Of a stretch of DNA of 38,493 nt, positions 1-11,900 are shown piece after piece; position 1 is the stretch's first letter, and the number at the start of each line of letters is the position of its first letter. Below the pieces are notes generated by a model. That model was not told the origin of the DNA. It searched no databases and was given only the letters and a program-made list of their open reading frames with translations. The stretch is from Verrucomicrobiales bacterium (lineage in GTDB: Bacteria > Verrucomicrobiota > Verrucomicrobiia > Limisphaerales > F1-12-MAGs170): assembly GCA_005777315.1 (NCBI GenBank), contig SXMN01000037.1, forward strand, positions 1 to 38,493, written 5' to 3'. The translations under genes were made by a program, and so were the position numbers.

Positions 1-150
1 ACAGCCACCTCCCGCACACGATGCTCCACCTCGCCCAGACTTGCCCATCCTGGATTCCATTCTAAAAGATTCTCTGTCTTCCTTCCTCACTCCTTTCAAA
101 CTAGCCAGTGAAAAACAACCAGGTAATTCCCGAAGAACCCATTTTCTGAA
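1..150. other. 5' flank of giant gene; possible disrupted upstream coding
   Basis: No start with a convincing ribosome binding site was found. In the frame of the downstream giant gene there are stops at 109-111 (TGA) and 124-126 (TAA). Codons from 127 to 150 still read like part of the downstream Ig-like domain (residues FPKNPFSE before the GTG). A second frame (2-154) is open throughout, encodes a proline-rich stretch and ends in a TGA that overlaps the GTG at 151 (GTGA). The minus strand is also largely open, with an ATG at 60-58. None of these is convincing alone. The stretch may hold a frameshift, an insertion scar or the end of an upstream gene. Confidence 0.3.
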
Positions 151-2922
151 GTGATCGACCTGCTCACCTTTGGCCCGCAGGATGTGGTCGTCACCGGCCC
201 TCAGACTCCATCCGTGACGAGCGTCACGCTCCTCGGTGGCAGCACCTATCGCATTAACTTCGGCTCACCTCTGAGCAGTGGGGGCACCTACCAGATTCGC
301 ATCGGATCGAACATCGCCGCACCGTCCGGATTCCTGATGGATCAGGATCGTGACGGCACGGGAGGCGAGGCCACGGCGGACGCATTCGTTGCCACTGTTC
401 AGATCGACACCACCGGACCGCGTGTCACCGGCCAGGAACCCGCTGGCACCGTGGATCGCCCTCTGGATTCCATCACGATCACTTTCAACGAACCCATCGC
501 GGTGGATACCTTCAAGTCTACCGACTTGGTCATTTCTCCCGTGAATACGCCAACCGGTCCAATTTCTGGTTTCCTGCTCCGTGTTTACGTCGCCCGGTAT
601 GGATTAGGTGATCTGGAAACCGCCTTGAGCGTGCTGGCAGGCAACTGGAACAGCATCGCCACGACGAATGTGGAGTCTATCCACCTGGGCTACGCCGCCA
701 AGTTCCCGAACCCGCTGGCATTCCCCGGCCCGGTTGTGAACAACACCGTGGCCGTCGTGACCGGACGCGTCACGATTCCGACCGCAGGGGAATGGACCTT
801 CGGGGTGAGCAGTGACGATGGATTCCGTCTCCGCGTCAACGGTCAGGAAAAATCATTTCGGACCGGACGTGGCGCGGGTGAACCTGATTTGCTCGTTGTG
901 AACTTTGCGGCAGCGGGTGAATACGATATTGAACTTATCCAATTCGACGGCGGCCTTCCACAAGCGCTCGAGTTCTCCGCCGCACCTGGAGCGCAAACCG
1001 CCTTCAACAACACTTTTCGTCTCGTAGGCGACACCGCGAACGGCGGCCTGGCCGTGACCTCTCAGCGGGCGCCTGTTTCCGCCATTCCCGTTCTCTCTGT
1101 CACGCCTGTCAATCCGCAGCTCTCTCCAGTGCTGCCGCCATCGACCGGTGTGTTCGACGGGAACGGTTTTGCCGCGAAGACGGTGTATGCCACCGTCGGT
1201 CTGAGTGATCTCGCCACGGCGCAGGCTGTTCTCGGTGATCCCACCCGCCAGTTGCGCACTCTTTTCGAGAATACTCCGGTCATTAACTATTTCGGCAATT
1301 CAGAAGGAGCGTTCTCCACCAGCAACCGCGCGTTCCCCGGCCAGGTGATCGGGCAGGACGCAAACAACTTCATCGTCGAGGCCACCGCGCGCGTGACTAT
1401 TCCAGCGGCGGGCGAGTGGACGTTCGGAGTGAACAGCGACGATGGATTCCTGCTGAAGGTGGGCGCGAATGAAGCGTCATTCCCAGGGTTGCGGGGGGCG
1501 ACAACATCGCTGGCAACCTGGAACTTTGCCGCCGCTGGTGATTACGATCTCACTTTGTTCTATTTTGAAAACGGTGGTGGCGCGGAAGTGGAACTCTTCG
1601 CCTCCCAAGGCAAACATGAAACCCTGAACAGCAGCTTCCGTCTCGTCGGTGACACGGCCCTCGGCGGCCTGGCCATCCGGTCTGACGCCGTTGTACAGAC
1701 CGAACTGCCTGTCACTCGCGTCGCGGAGGTCGCCACGCAGTTCGTCATCCGTTTCCAACCCGTCTCGGTCAACGGCGGTTATCAAATCCAGGCCGGCCCG
1801 AACATCGCGGACGCGGCCGGCAACTTGATGGATCAGAATTCCAATGGCCAGAACGGCCAGATCACGGCGGATGTTTACGCGGGCCAGTTCACCATTGATC
1901 GGAAACCGTTCCGTGTTCTCAGCACTGATCCCGCGAGCATCGCGGTCGGCGCGTTGAGCCAGTTGGATGTCGTCTTCTCCGCGCCGGTGCAGACAGGAAG
2001 CTTCGGTGTGGGAGATGTGGAAATTTTCGGCGCGCTTGTCACGGCGAAGGTTTTGAGTGTGGATCGAATCAATGATACGACCTACCGCGTGCGGATGGAA
2101 CCGGTCACGCTCGAAGGTGATTACACCGTTCGCATCGGGCCGGCCATCGCAGACATCGGCGGCAATCTGCTCAATCAGGATTTGGACATCACGGGCGGTG
2201 AACTCGAAGACCGTTTTATCGCCACGATTGGTGTGGAGAATGTCAGCCCTGTGGTCCGTGAACATGCTCCATCAGGCGCGCAGCCCGCGCCGGTATCGTT
2301 CATCGACATCAGCTTCAGCGAGCCGGTCTCGCTCGACAGCTTCACGGCGGATGATGTCCGGTTGAACGGCTCGACGGCGGTCATTCCCGTCACGGGCATC
2401 GCTCTGGTAAGTGGTTCGACATATCGCATCTCCTTCGCGCCGCAAACGCTCACCGGTAACTATGCCTTCACCGTCGGCCCGAACATCTCAGACCGTGGCG
2501 GCCAAAGGCTGGATCAGGATGGCGACGGAATCTCGGGTGAACCGGTCGAGGATCAATACAGCGGGGGCTTCACCATCGACAATGTCGGTCCGCGTGTGAC
2601 GGTGCAAACTCCTTCCGGTAATCTAACGGGAGCGTTCAACTCGATTACCATCGACTTCAGCGAGCCGATCCTCGCCAGCAGCTTAGCCCCAACTGATGTG
2701 GTCTTTCTGGCTCCTGGTGGTGAGGCGGTCGCAACCACGCTGACGCGTGTGAACGCCACGCAATACCGCATCAGTTTTGCCCGGCAAGTCACCGTGGGTG
2801 ACTACAAGCTTGCGGTCGGTCCGCAGGTCACGGATCTCGTCGGGAATGTGATGGACCAGGACAACGATGGCACTTTCGGCGAGACCAGCGACGCTTATTC
2901 CAGCACGATCAACGTCACGTTG
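127..2922 (+). repeat. Five SbsA-type Ig-like (Big_5) domain repeats, first truncated, second split
   Basis: Units begin near 127 (truncated), 421, 1909, 2245 and 2584. Shared signatures are an ITIxFSEP-type strand, a DVxL strand, YRIxF, a GPxIxDxxGNxMDQDxDG loop that looks calcium-binding, and a closing FTIDNxGPRV linker. The first unit lacks its opening strands, which is the evidence for a missing N-terminus. The second is split by about 1.1 kb encoding two PA14-like domains. In the Big_5 family such domains are structural spacers in secreted and S-layer-like proteins. Assignment is from motif recognition. Confidence 0.75.
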
Positions 2923-5900
2923 CCGAACCTGGTTTTCGATTCCACCACCGCGCCAGCCAACGCTCAAAACGGCCAGTCCATCACGATCACCTGGGTGACG
3001 CGCAACGCGGGCGGAGTCCCGACCAGCGGGAACTGGCTGGATCGTGTGATTCTATCCGTGGACGACGTTTACGGAAACGGTGACGGAGTGGAACTGGGCA
3101 GGGTCAACGTGACGGAAGCGTTGGGTGCGAATGAAGCCGTTACACGCTCGATCACGGCGGAGATTCCGTTTGGCTACTCCGGTCAGCACCACATTTTCGT
3201 TCGTCTGGATCACAATGACGACATCCTCGAAGCAACCAATGCCGACAACACGGCGGACATTCCCATCACCATCGGAGCCGTTCGTCCGCCGAATGATCTG
3301 GTTGCCGGCGATGTGACCGCGCCTGCCACGGCGCAGAGCGGAACGAGCGTCAATGTCTCCTGGCGCGTGACGAATCAAGGGACTGCTGTCACTCCGGCCA
3401 ACTGGTCGGATCGCATTTACCTTTCGGTGGACGATAAGGTCGGCAACGACACGTTGCTCGTAACGGTGGCGAACACTGCGACTCTTGCCACTGATGCCTT
3501 CTATGAACGCATGGCCAGTGTGTCGTTGCCGGAGAACCTTGCGGCAGGCCAGTATTGGATCTTTGTTCAAGCGGATGCGCTGGGGCAGGTAACCGAGTCT
3601 GCGGCGGAAAACAACAACACCGCCCGAAGTCCAGCTGCCGTTACTGTGACGCTTGCACCCGTTGCGGACCTTGTGGTTGCTCAAGTCATGGCCCCATCCA
3701 ACGGTGTCATTTCGCAATCGCTCTCAGTAAGCTGGGTCGTGCGCAACAGCGGCGGTGGACTGGCTTCAGCCTCGTGGGTGGATCGGGTTTACCTGTCTTC
3801 AACGGGCAATGTGGGCGGCGGGACGTTGCTTGGCACCTTCCTGCGCAGTGAAGCGTTGGCCGCATCCGGGGAATACAGCCGCACCGAAACGATCACTTTG
3901 CCCATCGTCGCCGACGGGAATTACTCCATCGCTGTGGTCACGGATCATGCAAACCAGGTCTTCGAACGCGAGGGCGAGAGCAACAACACACTCGCCTCGG
4001 CGAATCCCATCGTAGTCACGCACCCTGACCTTGTCATCGAGACGGCGACCGCCCCGGCAGTTTCCCAGTCGGATGCCGAAATCACCGTTGCCTGGACGGG
4101 CCGCAACGCGGGCACAGGCAGTCTGACGGATGCCTGGGTTGATCGCGTCTATCTTTCGACAAACGACACGTTCTCCAACGACGACGTGGCAATTGGCGAA
4201 TTGCCGCGCAACACCTCGCTAAGTCCCACGCAGACTTACAACGCGAGCCTGCTCGTGCGCCTGCCAAAGGGCATCGAGGGCGGCTACCGCATCCTGGTGG
4301 TGTCGGATGTCGGCAACCAGGTTCAGGAAGGCGTAGGGGAGAACAACAACACGACCGCGACCCCGGACGTTGCGATTGCCCTACAGCCTTACGCCGATCT
4401 CGAAGTGACAACCGTCATTGCTCAACCGTTGCTGGTCGGCGATCCGGTGGACCTGACCATTTCCTGGGAGGTGAGCAATCGCGGCACGGGCACCGGGCCG
4501 GTCGATGCCTGGGTGGATCGCGTGTATCTCTCCACGGACGCACAGTTGAGTGGCAACGACCGCATGCTCGGTGAATTTGCCCATAGCGGATTGGTGCCGG
4601 TCGGTGAGTCGTACACCGTGACTAGGATCATTTCGCTCCCGCCCGCCCTGGAAGGCAGGTTTACTTTATTCGTCCAGACGGACGCCACGGATGTTGTCTT
4701 TGAGCACACGAATGCGCGGGGCAATGTCGGCCAGAAATCGCCCGTCGATGTGGTGCGGATTCCCTACGCTGATCTCACAGTGGAAACCGTCACGGTCGAA
4801 GCGCTGGATGCGAGCGTCGGATTCCGCAACGGCGCGCCGATCCGCGTCAACTGGATCGTGTCGAACGTCTCGCCCAACGGCATCGGGGCGACAAATGATT
4901 CCAGTTGGTCGGACGCGATCTACATCAGCGCGAGCGCGGACGGGCAAAAGCTGCGAGCGATAGGCAGCCTGACACACTTCGGCGCGCTGGGTTTGGGGCA
5001 AAGTTACAATGCGTCGGTCGAACTTTCATTGCCGCTCGATACCCCGGCGGGCACGCATTACCTCTACGTTGGAACGAGCGGGCCGTTCGAGTTCGTTTAC
5101 ACGGGTAACAACAGCAAACGCTCCGACGGAGTCACGGTCACCTATGTCGCACCACCCACAGGCGATCTGACTGTCGAAGGGGTGACGGCAGTGGATCAGA
5201 TTTTTGACGGATCACAGATGGAGGTCAGTTGGACGGTGCGCAATGTTGATGCCCTGGGTGATCCCGTCACCGGCTCATGGGTCGATACCATTTACCTCGC
5301 GCCGGACGGCAATTTCAACCAGGCCGTTGCCATCGGCTCTTTCCGTCAGGCGCAAATCCTCGACGCGGGCAAGTCGTACGGCCGCTCGGAAATCGTGACC
5401 GTGCCGCAGCACATCCAGGGAGTCTATCAGGTTTTCGTCCGCACCGACACCAACGGTGAAGTCGGCGAGGACAACGAGAACAACAACCTGAATTTTTCGG
5501 CCAAGCCGACCACGGTGCAGTTGCTCGCGCGTCCGAACCTTCAGGTCACGCAGATTTTAGGGCCGGAAAAAGTAACGAGCGGCGGAGTCATCGACGTTGA
5601 GTTCACCGTCACGAACACTGGACCCGCCCCGACACCGACCGGTGGTTCGCGCTGGCGCGATTACGTGTACCTCTCAAACAACACCCAGCCCGGAGGCATC
5701 CTGCTCGGCTCGCTCCCCAACGGCAGTGCCCTAGAACCCGGCCTTGCCTATACCACGCGCGCCAGTTTCCAGATTCAGCGCGAGGCAGCTGGGGAGTACT
5801 TCATCGTCGTGGTGGCGGACGCTGAACGCCGCGTGGATGAATTTCAGGGTCGCAACGGACAGAATCAGGTCATTGGTGAGATCGACAATTCACGGGCTTC

Positions 5901-8900
5901 CCTCTTGTTCGTCGATGTCACGCCGGTACCTCCGCCTGATCTGGTGGTACAGGAGGTGAACGCCCCTCTCGACGCCTTCGACGGCAACGCCATCACGGTG
6001 CGTTACCGTGTGGCAAATCTCGGCGCGGGTGTCACGCGTCCGGCGGGCTGGGGTGACAGTATCTGGCTTGTTCCGGAGGCAAATCGTCGGCCTGGCAAGG
6101 AAGGGGATCTTTACCTCGGGGGCCTCGGCCACAGCGGTGCGTTGCAAGTTGGCGAGTTTTACGAGGCTGCTGCCACCGTGAACATTCCGTTGCTCGCACG
6201 CGGCGGGCTTTACTACATCGTGGTATGGGCGGACAGCGGCAACGGCGTCTTCGAGTTGGCGTTCGACGAGAATCTGAACCCGGCCATCCCGAACGATCTC
6301 GAAAGCAGCAATCTCAGGGCGACGCCCATCACGATCATTCCGACGCCGCCTGCTGATCTCGAAGTCACCATCGTCACGGCTCCGGCCACGGCGGTTGGTG
6401 GTGAACTGGTCACGATCAGTTACACAGTGGCGAACAAAGGTTCCGCCAAGACCGACGTGGATCGCTGGGCCGAGTTGATCTACATCTCCACGGACGGCAC
6501 GGTGAACAAGGGCACCCTCGTTTTCGGCCTGCCGCACTTTGGCACGCTGGAGATCGGCCAGTCATACACGGAAACAGTTTCATTCGTCCTCCCACCGTCC
6601 GCGAAAGGCAGCCACTTCGTCGTCCAGACCAATGCGGACCCGAACCGTTTGCTTACGGCGGAAGATTCGTTGCTTGATCAAATTGCGGGCATCGTCAAGC
6701 GCGCGGAGGAACGCCTGGGCAAACCGCTTGCTGAAGTGCGCGGAGTTGATCTGCAAAAGCTCTCTCGTTCGGATCTCAACAAGATTTTGACCGGCGACGG
6801 GCAGGCCGGACCCAGGCTTGTGTTCGAGCGCGGCCTGACCACGAACAACACCCGCAGTGCCGTCAGCACCATCACGGACATTCCCGCCGACCTGGTGGTC
6901 ACGTCCATCGATGTTCCCGCCACGTCCTTCTCCGGGGAGCCGATCACGGTGAGCTGGACCGTGAAGAACCAGGGCGTGAACGCGGTGTGGTCCGGCACGC
7001 AGCGGTGGACGGATCACATTTTCATCTCCCCCGATCCCACCTTCATTTTCGAACGATCGTCGCATGTGGGTTCGCAGGTGCATGTGCAGGCCGGTGCGAT
7101 GAATCCCGGTGATACCTACACCGCGACCGCGAAGGTGACCGTAACGGCGGGAGTGGAAGGCAAGTATTACGTCCACGTCATCACTCACACGACGGTGGGT
7201 CGATACGGTCCCGCCTTCGGAGCGCCGGGTTCTGGCAGTTATCCCGACTGGCCCGAGCATTTCCGCGACACGGTTTGGGAGCAGCCGGACCGACTGAACA
7301 ACCTGCGGAGTTCTACCGCCATCGACGTGACGTATCGTGAGGCGGATTTGCGCGTAAGTAATTTCTCTGTTGTCCCCACCACGTCGAACTCCGGCGGCTT
7401 CCTCACCGTGACTTTCACCGTACGCAATGCCGGCACGCGTGCGACACGCACGGACGTCTGGTCTGATCGTGTCTATGTTTCGATTGACCAGTCCCTTGAT
7501 CTTTACGACGCGTTGACCGGGAATTTTGTCCACAAGGGAGTCCTCGCACCAGGTGAGCAATACACGGTCACCGGAGAAGTGAGGCTGCCGGACAACTTCT
7601 CTGGAAGCTTCAACTTGATCGCTTTCGCGGATTCGCCTTTTGGACCGAATGCTTATGGTGGAATTCCGTTGCCGTATCCGGAGACGAGCGGTCCTCCACG
7701 CCTTGATGGCCGAGGCAGTGGCATGGTTCTCGAATACCGCGACGAGTTTAACAACACCGCCACCACGCCCATCGTGGTGACGCCGGTGGTGCCGCCCGAT
7801 TTGCGCGTGACGGCCGTGACCAGTGCCGAGCGTGTCTTCACGGGCCGCCAGTTCCAGGTCACTTATACCGTGCCCAATGCCGGAGCTGGAGCGGTTCCGG
7901 AACGGCAGAACAAGTGGCTCGACAGTGTTTATCTGTCGCGCGACCAGTACCTTGATGCGCGCGGCGACCATTACCTCACCCAGGTGGAACATCTCGGCGC
8001 GCTCGCTCCCGACGGCAGCTACACCGTGACGCTCACGCTCAGTGTGCCGCGGGGGATTGTTGGCCCGTACTACGTGATGGCGTTGACCGACGTGCCCAAC
8101 GGACAACAACCGCGTGGCGTCGTGTTCGAGGGAAGCGCGGAACTCAACAACAGCACAGCCACGGCGGTCCCGATGTTGATCGAGATTCCGCCGCCATCCG
8201 ACCTTCAGGTCGAGCTGGTGACGGTGCCGTCACAGGCTTTGCCGGGTCAGCAGGTGTCCTTCTCCTGGCGAGTGACGAACAAGGGCGTGGAGCCGGCAAG
8301 CGGGATCTGGGCGGACGCAGCCTTCCTCTCCCGCGATGCGATATGGGATCTGGGAGACCGGGTCATCATCAATCAAGACTTTGCACCGCGCACGCTCGCC
8401 CCGAGCGAGAGCTACACGTTCACCACGAACGTCCAATTGCCCGTGGCCTTGCCAGCGGACTACCGCGTCATCGTCCGCACAGACATTTTTGACGACATCT
8501 TCGAGGGCGTGAACAACCGCAACAACACGACCGCCTCCGCCGACACCATCGCCGTCACCGTACCCACGCTGCAACCTGGCGTGCCTTTGAGCGAACTGCT
8601 CTCCGACGGCGAAGACCTGCTGTTCCGCGTGCAGGTGCCCGCAGGCGAAACGATGCGTGTCACACTCGATAGCGACAACGACAGTCTGGCGAATGAGCTC
8701 TATGTGCTTTATGAAGGACTGCCAAGCTCCCGCGCGTTCGACGCGGCATTCGAAGGTGGTTTGCAGGGCGATCAGGTGGCACTCGTCGGACGGACGGAGG
8801 GAGGCTTCTATTACATCCGTGTCCGCAACTTCCGTGATGCTTCGCTCGATTCGGGCGACCCGGCGCGGTTCACCGATGCACCCATCCAGTTGACCGCGCG

Positions 8901-11900
8901 TCTGGTGCCGTTCGGCATCAGCGGCATTTCGCCCGATACCGGGGGAGACAGCCGCTACGTCACAACGACGATTCGCGGTGCGAAATTCGATCCCAGCGCC
9001 ACGGTGAAGCTGATCCGTCCGCAGTTCGCCGAATTCGCGCCGGTCAGTTACCAGGTGATCGACGCCACGAAGATCATCGCGACATTCGATCTGCGGAACG
9101 CGCCACACGGACTCTATGACGTGCAGGTGACGAACCCGAACGGAGCTGCCGCCATCGCGCCGTATCGCTTCCTCGTGGAAGCTGCGAAACCTTTGGACGT
9201 CACGGTCGGCCTGGGCGGCCCCAGCGATATTCCAGTTTCCTTTAGCGGCACCACGCCTGCGCTCTATCAGGCTGGCTTGCTCAGTCTGACAAACATCGAC
9301 ACGCCGTACGCGCACCTTTCTTTCGGAGTGCCCCGCCTGCCGGAAAACCCAATCCTCGCTGGTCAGCCCATCGGCAAGGACGACAATGGCAATACCATGC
9401 TCTCCACCGGTGAACGCCTTCGCTTCACCACGAACCTCGCCGGGGCGCCGTTGCTCGCTGGCGTGGTCTCGCCGGAACTGGACCCGGTGATCAATCACGA
9501 TGGCATCCTGATCGCGGAAGGTTTTGCCTTCGACCTCCACAATCAGGGCTTCAGCGCCGTGTCGTTCTTCGCGGAAGTTTATCCCGAGTTGAACGCCATC
9601 ATCCGGGAGAATCCGAAGTTCTTGAAGGAACTGGCTGAATTTGAAGCCGAGGATCTGGCATTCGATTTCTACATCTTTGCGACCGTTACCCCCATGACCT
9701 CCGGCGAGTATGTTGCCTACCAGACCAGCCAGGCCGCTTCACTCCGCGCCGCGATCCTTGCGGATGATGCCGCTCCTCAAGCACTGCACGTGGCTGCGGC
9801 GGATGCGCAAAACTTTGCGAGCCTTTACCTTGCCGCGCTTGCGAACGCCGGCCAGCTCCGGGCTGAAGATTTGCCTCCGGGCATCCGGGAGGCGCCGCAG
9901 TTCACCGGCCTGGTCGCCGTCATGACGGCAGGATTGCTCGGCTCGGAGAGCGGTGCCCCGGTTCTCAGCGCCGGAAATTTCACGGCGTTCTTCGACTCAG
10001 TCCGCAAGTGGGCGGGACATCAGCCGAACGCCTACGGTTCTTCCGCGATTCCCGATGCCGCGCAATTTGACCTGAACCAAAGTGTTGAGACGCGCTTCGA
10101 GGCTTTCATCATTCATGTCGGAGTCAGTGACCTCGTTGAAGTCGCCCAGGACGGCCCGGTCATTCAAGATTCCTCGCCGGGTGACTTGTTCGGCCTCACC
10201 GGCGAACGCAGCCGACTGGTGCGTTTGACCGGACCGAGCGGATTTGGGCCTTCAAACTTCGTCCCGATCGGGTTTGATCTGCCATTCACCGTGCGCTTCG
10301 AGCAGATCGCGGATGCCACTGATGCGGTGAATGAGATTCGAATTCTCCAGCGGCTCGACACAGATATCGATCCGCGCACGTTCCGGCTGGGCGACATCCA
10401 GCTCGGCAGCCTGACCCTGGCGCTGCCGGATCGTGCGTCCTTCACGGGGGAATTTGATTTCTCGAACACGCTTGGCTACGTCGTGCAAGTCACGGCGGGT
10501 GTTGATGTCGAAAAACGCCTCGCGACGTGGCTGCTCCGTGCGATTGATCCGGACACCGGCCTGACCCTGCGTGGGCGTAATCTCCAAACCAACCAACCCC
10601 AGGGCTTGCTGCTGCCCGGTGGTTCTGGCGTGGTCGGCTACACGGTCGAATCCATGGACGCCGCATCGACCGGAGCGGTCATCACCTCCACTGCCCGCGT
10701 GATCTACAATGCCGACGCCCCACTCGACTCGAACACGCACGAAGCGATGGTTGATGCTGTGGCACCCGTGACCGTGGTGAACATTGCGCAGACCGGCAAC
10801 ACCTACACGCTGGATTGGAGCGCCACGGACGCCACGGCGGGATCAGGGGTGAAGGAATACACGGTTTACGTCTCCTTGAATGGCGGACCGTTCTTCGTTT
10901 CTCTGACCCGCACGACCAACACTTCGATGGTGTATGAGAGCCGTGACGGACTGGCTGCCACTGTCCTCGTCCTTGCACAGGATGCCGCGGGCAATGTGGA
11001 ATCAGCGCCTGCGGGAGTGTCCGTTGCGCCAGTTATTCCGTCGGTGAACCTCGGGTCTCTGCCAAAGGCACCCAGGACGGAGACGGATCCGCTGCCGACG
11101 GTTGCTCCATCCACGGCCTCCGCCACCAATCCGCTCTTCCTTCGAGCGCTGCTTCAGGTTCCGTTGACCCAGACTGGCGGGAGGCCCACTTCCTTCCTCA
11201 GTGTGTTCGAGCCATTCACCGCCAGTGCATTTGCCGCGCAGATTCCTCAATCCGGCGCTGGCATCGGTCCGCTTGGCATTGCATTCACACCGGATGGCAA
11301 GAACGTGCTCATCAGTGGCGGTGCGGGCCGAAACGTACTGTGGAAGTTGAGTCTTTCCGGCGGCAGTGTCGCGACGCCTCTGGCCACGCTCGACGTGCCG
11401 ATCTACGACATGGCTTTCGACAACAAAGGACGCCTCTGGGCCACCACGGGCGGCGGACCGCTGGTCCTGCTTGATCCGGCGACCGGCCAGATCGTGAGAC
11501 GCTTCGGTGATGGCCTCAACCTGGGGCTCGCCGTTGATCCCAATTCATCCCGCATCTTCGTCTCCTCGAAGCGCGGCGTGGAAATTTTCGATACCGCCAC
11601 AAGTCAGTTTACTCCCTTCTCACAGACGCGCGTGGATGGCCTGGCCTTCGCGCCCAATGGCACTCTCTGGGGTGTGAGCTGGCCGAACAACGGAGACGTG
11701 ATCCGTTTCAACACCCGGGGCCGCGCCGAGGTGGTCTTGCAGGCAGGCGTGGCATACGAGACGGGCGCGGATGGCCTTGCCTTCGGAGTGGCCGGGACGC
11801 CGACAGAGAATCTGCTCTTCATCACGCATGACAGCGGCGCGGTGACTTTGGTGGACACGCTCTCACTGCAAGTGGTGGAGATCGCGGATCGCGGCAGCCG

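Noticed and set aside
1477..2265. 262-codon open frame on the minus strand
   Set aside because: It is antisense to the Big_5/PA14 region, is rich in Arg, Asp and His, and has no recognisable domain.
6580..8109. 509-codon open frame on the minus strand opposite the CARDB array
   Set aside because: It is a shadow of the plus-strand giant gene. Its residues are Arg/His/Val-rich with no recognisable domain, and the plus strand has clear CARDB repeats through the whole span.
2923..8573. CARDB array considered as a DNA-level tandem repeat or CRISPR-like array
   Set aside because: The periodicity is at protein level only. Nucleotide identity between units is low and there are no constant repeats with variable spacers.
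8230..9540. 436-codon open frame on the minus strand
   Set aside because: It shows the same shadow pattern, antisense to CARDB, PPC and IPT modules. No ribosome binding site and no family match.
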